A stretch of DNA of 15,668 bases. It comes from Cylindrotheca closterium (taxonomy: Eukaryota; Bacillariophyta; Bacillariophyceae; Bacillariales; Bacillariaceae). A program made the position numbers and the translations under genes. The stretch covers positions 1 to 15,668 of the forward strand of contig CAKOGP040001859.1 of the NCBI GenBank assembly GCA_933822405.4, given 5' to 3'. The notes under the pieces are model-generated. The model saw nothing but the letters and a program-made list of their open reading frames with translations. It was not told the DNA's origin and made no database searches. Shown here piece by piece: positions 9,038-15,668 of the stretch (its first letter is position 1; each line of letters begins with the position of its first letter).

Positions 9038-10094
9038 TCAACCAACCACCGTAATATTCCAATCAGTTGCATATACAGTGTGTGTGTCTCTGCGTCAACA
9101 AAATCAGTGTTGTCAAGCTCAGGTTTATAACCAGAAGGTAAGGCAGCAGACACGTTTCTTTTCAACAAAACGTTTTGAAATTGTTGCACCAAGGAACGTT
9201 GTAGGCTCTGCAATTGAATCAGGCTTGAGCATGTAATGCGTTCCAAGCTTCTCCAAAATAGCACAACGATTTTCAGAAACAGCCATAAGGTCATTGGTGT
9301 AAACAAAAATATATTTGTAATATTTTCGCCATTTGACTTCAAAGCGGGTTTTCTCCAAACATCCATATCACCACGACACTGTTCGAACTCCATTTCTTCT
9401 CTCAGAGTCAACCAACCACCGTAATATTCCAATCAGTTGCATATACAGTGTGTGTGTCTCTGCGTCAACAAAATCAGTGTTGTCAAGCTCAGGTTTATAA
9501 CCAGAAGGTAAGGCAGCAGACACGTTTCTTTTCAACAAAACGTTTTGAAATTGTTGCACCAAGGAACGTTGTAGGCTCTGCAATTGAATCAGGCTTGAGC
9601 ATGTAATGCGTTCCAAGCTTCTCCAAAATAGCACAACGATTTTCAGAAACAGCCATAAGGTCATTGGTGTAAACAAAAATATATTTGTAATATTTTCGCC
9701 ATTTGACTTCAAAGCGGGTTTTCTCCAAACATCCATATCACCACGACACTGTTCGAACTCCATTTCTTCTCTCAGAGTCAACCAACCACCGTAATATTCC
9801 AATCAGTTGCATATACAGTGTGTGTGTCTCTGCGTCAACAAAATCAGTGTTGTCAAGCTCAGGTTTATAACCAGAAGGTAAGGCAGCAGACACGTTTCTT
9901 TTCAACAAAACGTTTTGAAATTGTTGCACCAAGGAACGTTGTAGGCTCTGCAATTGAATCAGGCTTGAGCATGTAATGCGTTCCAAGCTTCTCCAAAATA
10001 GCACAACGATTTTCAGAAACAGCCATAAGGTCATTGGTGTAAACAAAAATATATTTGTAATATTTTCGCCATTTGACTTCAAAGCGGGTTTTTA
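8668..10094. repeat. 370-bp tandem array in copia RT (3 full units plus a 317-bp unit)
   Basis: Units start at 8668, 9038, 9408 and 9778, each starting TCAACCAACC and ending CTCTCAGAG. By eye the second, third and fourth units are identical over their shared length. The first differs at one base I can see (A at 8724, G at 9094). The last is cut at 10094 by the LINE-like insert. The unit spans the copia RT catalytic block and linker. At 370 bp it is not a multiple of three, so each junction changes frame. The joining point shows a 2-bp overlap (TC) between GAGTC, which continues normally at 10948-10953, and CTCAACC, the normal left flank at 8667. This fits a tandem duplication at microhomology, or an assembly artefact. 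Confidence 0.95.
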
Positions 10095-10159
10095 CGAATT
10101 TAGATTGCAGAGAGTTTGTTCTGAGCGCTAAAGGCACTCACGATAGAGCACATTTTGCT

Positions 10160-10570
10160 TTATTCTAACAGTGTTCGGGCGCTGGAGACCTTTCGGATGG
10201 CCTTGTCTTCCTCATCATCGAAAACTGATTTGGTGGCACCGCCAGAATCATCAGGAATGCCCAAAAAGGGTGCAAAGAATGGGCAAGATTCGACCATTTT
10301 TGCTTGTTCTTTTTGGACAAAATGACTTCTGAAATAATAGATATCCCAGTTTGCTTTCTGACCGTGAATCTTGATGTTATCCTCCTCGTCATCAGCGATT
10401 TCGTCGCTGTCATCGTCGTCCAACAGGCCCAAAAAGGCAGAGGCATCAAATGGGCAGATTTTGGCCACTTTTCCCCGTTCTTTTTGGACAAGGCTTACAG
10501 GAGCATAATATGAATCATTTTCGGATACTGTTTGTGCTTTGGGGACCTTGCCTGTCTTTCTTTTGCTCAT
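10160..10570 (-). CDS. Small acidic protein with a duplicated 57-residue module (ORF1-like, unknown function)
   Basis: The 136-residue ORF begins at the ATG at 10568-10570; an upstream in-frame TTG is not a credible start. It opens with a basic stretch (MSKRKTGKVPK). Two copies of one module follow, carrying VQKE (28-31 and 85-88), CPF (39-41 and 96-98), FLG and an acidic DDEED (60-64 and 118-122). The repeat is also visible in DNA: GTTCTTTTTGGACAA is identical at 10306-10320 and 10477-10491, 171 bp apart. The stop TAA lies inside GAATAAAGC, so it overlaps a likely AATAAA signal. The layout (shared leader, basic N-terminus, then a QKxR/QKER-like block) parallels the ORF1 at 4689, so an RNA-binding ORF1-like protein is my best guess. 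I do not recognise a domain. The frame is intact, unlike its surroundings. Confidence 0.55.
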   Translation of the reverse strand: MSKRKTGKVPKAQTVSENDSYYAPVSLVQKERGKVAKICPFDASAFLGLLDDDDSDEIADDEEDNIKIHGQKANWDIYYFRSHFVQKEQAKMVESCPFFAPFLGIPDDSGGATKSVFDDEEDKAIRKVSSARTLLE

Positions 10571-10710
10571 CTTGATCCTTGGTTTTCCAGTTGAAAACAA
10601 CCTCTTTTCCAGTGTCGCTACGGCTGCTCCGTGTAGGAGAAGTACTAGAGGTGGTGTCTTGGAACCCGGATGTGCGTGTTGTTTTTACTTTTTGGTTTTT
10701 TTGGAATATA
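10571..10710 (-). promoter_or_regulatory. 5' leader of the LINE-like insert
   Basis: This 140-nt leader aligns to the 132-nt leader at 4557-4688 on the other strand. Both start TATATTCC followed by A-rich sequence, share ATCCGGGT and GTACTTC, and share CCTACACG about 75-82 nt in. Similarity fades before the ATG. The outer boundary coincides exactly with the point where copia sequence resumes (10710/10711). Confidence 0.65.
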
Positions 10711-12566
10711 ACAAAACGTTTTGAAATTGTTGCACCAAGGAATGTTGTAGGCTCTGCAATTGAATCAGGCTTGAGCATGTAATGCGTTCCAAGCTTCTCC
10801 AATATAGCACGAGGATTTTCAGAAACAGCCATAAGGTCATCGGTGTAAACGAATATATATTCGTAATATTTTTTGCCGTTTGACTTCAAATCGGGTTTTC
10901 TCCAAACATCCATATCACCACGACACTGTTCGAACTCCATTTCTTCTCTCAGAGTCTTAGAAAGCGTAGATCTCCATGAGAACCCAGAAGATTTTAATCC
11001 ATAGAGTGCTTTCTCCACAACAGCAGTTCGGCCCTCAAGGTCTCCGAACTTGAGTCCAAGTACTGTGTAAATCTTCTCAGCACAAGGCGCGTTCAAATAC
11101 GCTCCAGCAATGTCAGCAGACAAAATATCCAAACCATTTAACAAAGCAAGCAAGAATCCAATACAAATACTCTCACAAGTGACAACACTGGCATACGTTA
11201 CCAAAAGAGGAGGATCAGTTTGGTCCCCTCGAGCACATATCGGGGCCTTTCATGTGAGGTCCATCTTAACATCAAAGACAGTCATCAAGTCAATACAAGT
11301 ATATCCAGGGGGAACAGGTTCATTTGGTCCCAAGATTCTTAAAAAGGCAGGCAACACAGTTTTAACTTTGTTTTCAATAGCATTTCCCCAATGATTGCTA
11401 CCAGTGTTGGCATCAATCACGTAGGCACGTCTCACACCTTTTGGACCAGTACCAGGCAATTCTAAACCAAATTTCTCAGAATTGCGAGTTAAGGCTCTCC
11501 TTTTCACAGCCTTTAGAATTCTATCACGCTTCTTCAAAATATAAGGAACCCACCATGAGAAAGCAGGCTCAGATACAAGTTTGTGAGCAACAGCATATTC
11601 GGCCACCTGAATTGGATAGGCCTCCTTTGCAGTTTTCAAATCAATCCATTCTGTCTCATCACCATGAATTTGAGCACACAGATACCACCCTTTTGTAGTT
11701 CGTTGAGGAACTTTCTTATTCTTTACCATGACAAAACCATCATCAGCATCGACTCGTGTGCCATCCATCCTGTGATCAATAAATTCTTTCACATGGAGGA
11801 TACTATTACCGTCATCATCAACATTTATCATCATTGCTTCAATAACCCCGTTTGCACAATAGGATTCAGTTTCACCATCATGCCATTCGATTTCATAAAT
11901 AGAAGTGTCCAAGAAAGGCTTCTCATGATACGAACTAACCATCGAGCCCATCTGCTCTTCTTTTTCTCCCAGGAACAACTCCAAATTTGTCAATACCATT
12001 TTCATTCTTGTTGTTTCACAAATACAATCTTCAGCAAGGTTTTGATCAGGATTGTAAGGCTTGCTAGGATGTATTGGAACCTGGGCCTTATTTGCAACTC
12101 TTTGAAATTCTCCAACAGTCAACGACTGAGCATCATCAGGTCAGAGAACTCTTGGAAAGCCAATATCACAAAATGGTTCCTTAAGCGAGTTGCTCACTTC
12201 AGATTCTTTCTTCAAAGCGTAGCAACAGGCCCATTGACAGGCAGCAGCATAGACAGCAACATACTTATTTCCTTCAGCAGAAACACAGGGGCCTTGTTTA
12301 TTATCGGCCCAAATATCAGCACGCAACCTAGGATATTCAAGTTGGAATTGAGTGGGGCAAAATTGTCTTGAGCCTTCAACTTTAGTCCAGTCCCGCAAAG
12401 CACGCTGGGTTGTTTTCTGGAGAGTACGACGGGCACATTCAAGGCTGATTCGCCACCTTCGCGCAAGTTGTTCAGGTTTGACCAAATAGCTCTTGCCATC
12501 AGTTTTAACACCATTGATGGTCGCCTCAACTCTGTCCCCTAAGCGATAGGAAGAGTGAGTGGGCAA
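10711..12566 (-). pseudogene. Copia pol: integrase (internally deleted) and reverse transcriptase
   Basis: One minus-strand frame runs from 12566 to the LINE-like insert, broken only by TGA at 12141-12143 and 11250-11252. It begins with SYLVKPEQLARRWRISLE and DWTKVEGSRQF, the region before integrase. Integrase pieces include YAAACQWACCYALKKESEV and HPSKPYNPDQNLAEDC. After that the sequence jumps within a few residues to the spacer preceding RT, so by family comparison from memory about 200 residues of integrase appear lost. RT follows: WWVPYILKKRDRI, YTCIDLMTVFDVKM, ILSADIAGAYLNAP (motif A Asp at 11112-11114), AVVEKALYGLKSSG, YIFVYTDDLMAVSE (catalytic YTDD at 10836-10847), PTTFLGATISKRFV. The RT motifs are intact, but the stops, the integrase gap and the insert make the locus inactive. 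Confidence 0.85.
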
Positions 12567-13334
12567 ATAGAGCGGTAGTTGGGATCAGAGCGGTCAACAG
12601 AATAGATTCGTTGAGTGGCTAGGTCCCCTTGATATTCACGTCGTGATTTTTGTTCGATGCGAGAGGATTCAGGATCATAAGGTTCCCATGGGACGGAACT
12701 GGTCATTTCCACCGAAACATATTCATCAAGTTCAGACAGCGCAGGTTTGCGACAAGCAAAGAAGCTAATAGGCTTCAGGAAGTCCATCGGGATATGTAAC
12801 CCCGAGTTTTCATCAATAAGTGAATGCAAATATTGATTGCAATTTTCGCGCTTTAGATGTTGGAGGGGCACATCGTTCACAATTATACCAAAATCTCGAA
12901 GTTGATCCACACAATGGAGATTACTTTTCATGGTTGGGATGTACAATGCTTGATCAAAGATCAAGATATACGTTTCAAGGGACAAAGGAAAATCATAAGC
13001 AACTGCAACTTTTGCAACTTTAACGTTAGGCACACTGCAAAGCAAAGGATCAAAGCCTTTAACTGTCAAGGTATGGGGATAGGTTGCAAGAACCAAACAA
13101 TTTTCGCCAAAAGCACAAGTATCGGCGTGTGAGTCAAGCTCACATTGGGGCAAGGAGTGGGAAAGGGACATTAAAACACGAACACAAGAGGAAAGGGAAC
13201 AGGTAACACAAATTTGATAGTCGGCCTCATGTCAGCGACAGCCACGTCAAACTCCGCTATCAACATTGCCAGAAGAGGGTGCTGGAGCTGGTGTAGGTGC
13301 GGGTTCTTCATTTTGTTGGCAGTCGCAATTTTGT
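12539..13334 (-). pseudogene. Copia gag-pol spacer and aspartic protease
   Basis: The frame reads from about 13340 to a TAG at 12539, interrupted by TGA codons at 13247-13249 and 13232-13234. An Ala/Pro-rich linker (EEPAPTPAPAPSSGNVDSG) leads to CELDSHADTCAFGENCLVL, with the catalytic Asp at 13133-13135. This DSHADT form replaces the usual DS/TG triad and is a form I recall from diatom copia elements. LYIPTMKSNLHCVDQLRDFG then gives the protease end. The protease cuts the Gag-Pol polyprotein inside the particle. A frameshift near 12560 separates it from the integrase/RT frame, whose open region overlaps by 28 bp. The first ATG (13171) is probably internal. Confidence 0.78.
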
Positions 13335-14188
13335 TCACAAGGTGTTCAATTTTGCAATGTCACGTTCACTCATAAGACGACTCTTAGCACGTTGACGGGC
13401 TTGAAGGACAACACGGCAATCACAATCAGAGAAACGGCTCCAAGTGTCTTGGAAGTATCCACCGTTGTTGAGGATTGTGCCATCATCGGACCATACAGTA
13501 CCATCATCTTGGTTACCACCTTGTCCGCAACCTCCGCCACGTCCATGTTGATTACGATTACGATTATGACCACCAATATCATGATCACGACCACGGCCAC
13601 ATCAGCGATTGGAGGTTCGTCCACCACCATCAACCGCAGCTAAAGCTCTTGTGCCGCTGATTGCAGTTAAGCGATGAGTTTGCTGGGCCGTAACTTCAGT
13701 CTGCAAACAAGTGTTGATAGCGGTGCGCAGATTTTGCATACACGCTTGACTTCCGCAGACAAGTGTCTTACAGGCGTCTTGATTTTTGCCAAATTCGCTT
13801 GTGTCCTAAAAGCTAGATCATGTTGGCGATCAACCATATAAATATATCGGCAATAGTCGCAAAGGTCGTAGAGCATGATTTTCTGGGCTTGGTTGATTGA
13901 AAACGTAGTGTCAGGATCATTTCCTGGATCAATCACAGTGCAATTGATTTGTTTCACCAAGGAATCAATATTGTCGCGCGTCCGAGCAGGCAAAGAAAGC
14001 AGGTTGTGCCTCATCCTGAGAGAAATCCAGAACATCTTGAATGTAGTTTCTCCATGCAATTCTCGCAGCGGCCATCGTTCAATGTCTTTTGTGTTCTTGT
14101 AAAAATAACACGGCACAAATTTCAATATTTTCGTTTCGCCAGTTGTTTTCAGTTTCTGATCGGAGTCGTATAATGCAATTTTGCACAA
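13335..14188 (-). pseudogene. Copia gag (capsid and RG/N-rich tail), frameshifted
   Basis: The frame reads from 14188 (no ATG; a TAG lies just upstream at 14189-14191) through KILKFVPCYFYKNTKDIERW, PLRELHGETTFKMF, DSLVKQINCTVIDPG and INQAQKIMLYDLCDYCRYIY. At about 13800 the coding potential moves to another frame: KNQDACKTLVCGSQACMQNL, RTAINTCLQTEVTAQQTHR, LTAISGTRALAAVDGGG. After an in-frame TGA (13602-13604) comes an Arg/Gly/Asn-rich, nucleic-acid-binding type tail (GRGRDHDIGGHNRNRNQHG) and DGTILNNGGYFQDTW, ending at TGA 13335-13337. Gag builds the particle and packages element RNA. A zinc knuckle is not visible; the RG-rich tail may do its job. The N-terminus is missing. Confidence 0.7.
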
Positions 14189-14461
14189 CTACGTCAGTGT
14201 GAGATCTTAATTAAAAGAATCGCACTACAAGTAATTATATACGGTACGTTTACCCATGTGGCAAATTACTTCCAATCACTAAAAGTTCCAAGTTAAACTT
14301 GGAACTTTTGGTGATCTTTTGGTGTTGGGATTCCTCTCCCTATGTCCACAAGGACCTTGTACCTTGCAAGCAGATCTATCTTGACTTGCAATGGGACATA
14401 CTCTCATTCACTGTTTATTTTGTTTTGTATTTTCTTCTGAACATATACATACTTGTCTGAC
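14189..14461. other. Non-coding gap between two copia elements
   Basis: This is where a 3' LTR of the right-hand element and the 5' LTR and primer-binding site of the left-hand element should lie, but only 273 bp remain. TGTTGGGATTCC at about 14331 would be CAACA on the minus strand, a plausible LTR end, yet no matching partner or primer-binding site is visible. The main structure is the palindrome at 14275-14315. Confidence 0.4.
14275..14315. repeat. Near-perfect palindrome (41 bp)
   Basis: AAAAGTTCCAAGTT (14281-14294) and AACTTGGAACTTTT (14296-14309) are perfect 14-bp inverted arms around a single A. Outside them, ATCAC (14275-14279) pairs with GTGAT (14311-14315) after one T/G mismatch, giving 20-bp arms. 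It would extrude as a cruciform or form a long RNA hairpin. Confidence 0.9.
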
Positions 14462-15008
14462 CTATTCCTGTGGACCAAGAATTAGATCCCTGAACTTGCA
14501 AAACTTCTCACCTTGCAACGGCTTAGTCATGAAATCCGCAAGCATATCGTCAGTTGGACAGTATTTGATCTTAACATTTCCTTTCTCAACTTGATCTGTG
14601 ATAAAGAAATAACAAATATTGATAGCTCGGCTTCTTTTGCCCGCTCTCTTGCGACCATTCTCTTCCAGTAGAATCGCACTTTTATTATTGTGATACAAGC
14701 TATTCTTCTTGATTGGATACCCTTGCCACTCCATGAACAACTTTGTCCATAGTATCATCGTGACAACATTGTCAACAGCAATCAGTTCCGCTTCCGTACT
14801 GCTTCTACTGTTTAGTTTTTGTTTCTTCGACATCACTTGAGCTGCACCTCCTCCAAAGGACAGAGTGCCGCCAGTATGGCTCTTGAAATCTGGATGCACC
14901 GCAAATGATGTGTGGATCATCCATTTCATGACTCGTAGTGATTCTGCGGAAAGTGTCAGGTGATACACACTTCTTCCAATCAGACTCTGTAGGTTCTCGA
15001 ACTCTTGA
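14462..15008 (-). pseudogene. Copia RNase H and RT connection (second copia lineage)
   Basis: The minus strand gives an RT-end block SRVREPTESDWKKC in one frame, then LTLSAESLRVMKWM in the next. RNase H follows: TSFAVHPDFKSHTGGTLSFG, KKQKLNSRSSTEAELIAVDN (Glu), NKSAILLEENGRKRAGKRSR and the ending YCPTDDMLADFMTKPLQGEK, with a TAG stop at 14462-14464. The final 180 residues read cleanly. The block before LTLSAES lacks the usual stretch linking it to the RT end, so there is a small deletion or shift near 14960. This lineage is distinct from the copia RNase H copies at 8133 and 7758. A piece of it is found inverted at 7371-7449. Confidence 0.85.
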
Positions 15009-15668
15009 GACAAGAATAGTAACGCACAGTGGTATCAATGCAGGTGAGAAACTTAGCATTCTCGATCTCCATATGATCAATACAGACAGTAATAGATCGA
15101 TTGTGCTGATATAATTCCTCTGGTGGACTGAAGAAGTTGTAGCAATGTAGAGGCGTCAGGTTCAAAGATTGCTTTGGCATGATTGATTGCTTCTTCAGTG
15201 ATAGGACAGTTCTTGATGAGACCAGATCGGATCGCATACTTCAGACTTTTGGTGCTTGGAGCATTGAGTATGTGCATCGCACTTCTTGCTTCCATCGCAG
15301 CCTTGACTTGTCTTGGAGTGAATCCTTCTTTGTTCTTTCAAACGGTTTCCATCTTGGAGGTCATCTTGAGTCTAGCATATCCATTCTGTTTGTTTGAAGA
15401 AAGTTCAAAATGGGGTTGAATATTTAAGTTGCTTAACTGGCGACGGTACATCGCACTTGTCTCTTGGGCACCTGGTTCGACATTCGCTCCAAGTTGCTCC
15501 AACACATACACACCCTTACCATTCACAAATTGCATCTTTGGTTTCCATCACAATGCACAATAAAAGCATTGTCAGCATCAGTATCCATAGTAATGCGGTA
15601 TCCCACAGCAATCATCTCGCGCATAGCAAGTACATTGGCAATTCCATCTTCATCGTGATAAACTGGAG
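15009..15668 (-). pseudogene. Copia pol: post-protease region and integrase start (second lineage, cut by window end)
   Basis: The minus strand enters at the window edge with VYHDEDGIANVLAM and ITMDTDADNAFIVH. After a frameshift near 15535 comes QFVNGKGVYVLEQLGANVEP and KQNGYARLKMTSKMETV. A TGA at 15338-15340 is followed in the same frame by KNKEGFTPRQVKAAMEARS, SLKYAIRSGLIKNCPITEE and AINHAKAIFEPDAS, the pre-integrase region. After another shift, ELYQHNRSITVCIDHMEIEN and FLTCIDTTVRYYSC give the integrase start with its first Asp. At about 15009 the sequence jumps straight to the RT-end block, so the rest of integrase and the RT core are gone. This is an internally deleted, non-autonomous copy continuing beyond the window. 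Confidence 0.78.

Larger units (their letters stand above)
10095..10710 (-). mobile_element. LINE-like insert with its own leader, ORF and polyadenylation signal
   Basis: The sequence between two copia RT segments is unrelated to copia. On the minus strand it starts TATATTCC with a leader homologous to 4557-4640. It then has an ATG at 10570, an ORF to 10160 and an AATAAA (complement of 10159-10164) overlapping the stop. It ends about 65 nt later at ...TTCGTA followed by the AAAA of the copia target. This compact order looks like a reverse-transcribed short transcript. There is no clear target duplication, because the two flanks are not contiguous in copia: they overlap by about 190 bp. It may be a short non-autonomous LINE relative or a 3'-truncated one. 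Confidence 0.65.
8133..14188 (-). mobile_element. Degenerate Ty1/copia retrotransposon (composite)
   Basis: On the minus strand the order is gag (13335-14188), protease (12539-13334), integrase then RT (10711-12566), and RT end plus RNase H (8133 onward). Integrase before RT identifies Ty1/copia and excludes Ty3/gypsy. The body is broken by a 616-bp LINE-like insert (10095-10710) and by a 370-bp tandem array (8668-10094). The parts either side of the insert overlap by about 190 bp of RT sequence and differ at 11 positions plus one indel. They may therefore come from two copies joined by recombination. No LTR, primer-binding site or terminal duplication could be placed with confidence. Confidence 0.75.

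Noticed and set aside
8668..10094. CRISPR-like regular repeat
   Set aside because: Units are 370 bp, directly abutting, with no spacers, and encode part of a copia RT.
11583..12371. Long plus-strand open frame (262 residues)
   Set aside because: It lies antisense to the copia integrase/RT frame, whose motifs are clear. It is hydrophobic and low-complexity, as expected of a mirror frame.
13475..13660. Plus-strand His/Asp/Tyr-rich frame resembling a metal-binding peptide
   Set aside because: It is the antisense shadow of the Arg/Gly/Asn-rich gag tail.
14189..14280. Primer-binding site for the left-hand copia
   Set aside because: I found no stretch complementary to an initiator tRNA that I could defend.
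2225..15668. TGA read as a sense codon (alternative genetic code)
   Set aside because: The same regions carry frameshifts, deletions and catalytic losses, and TGA also ends the LINE frame at 2225. CpG decay explains the pattern better.

Overview
The window looks like a transposon graveyard from a eukaryotic nuclear genome. I find no host gene, no rRNA or tRNA, no CRISPR and no bacterial-style operon. Everything recognisable is retrotransposon: broken non-LTR (LINE-type) coding regions and at least three Ty1/copia lineages. From memory, the protein motifs resemble diatom copia-like (CoDi-type) elements and diatom LINE-type elements. A diatom or related stramenopile is therefore my best guess, but it is inference and I could not run a database search.

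Layout. 1-832: no gene, but three related short hairpins. 833-2221 (+): C-terminal tail of a LINE-type reverse transcriptase ORF, split by a 550-bp solo LTR (1224-1773) with a perfect 5-bp target duplication. 2225-4318 (-): RNase H, zinc-finger and C-terminal part of a LINE ORF2, readable in one frame apart from three TGA codons. 4557-7370 (+): 5' leader and frameshifted ORF1 of a LINE-type element. 7371-7449: small inverted fragment of the copia element found at the far right. 7758-8130 (-): RNase H remnant of one copia lineage. 8133-14188 (-): a copia element carrying gag, protease, integrase, RT and RNase H. Its RT part holds four 370-bp tandem copies (the last cut short) and a 616-bp LINE-like insert. 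14462-15668 (-): another copia lineage with the RT core deleted, running off the window.

Nothing here looks able to move on its own. Reading frames carry nonsense codons, frameshifts, internal deletions and changed catalytic residues. Premature stops in the minus-strand LINE and two of the copia remnants are all TGA, and most substitutions between duplicated segments are CpG to TpG/CpA, which fits methylated-CpG decay. The most unusual items are (a) the 616-bp insert at 10095-10710, whose leader is homologous to that of the LINE at 4557 and whose 136-residue ORF is built from a duplicated 57-residue acidic module, and (b) the nearly identical 370-bp array next to it.
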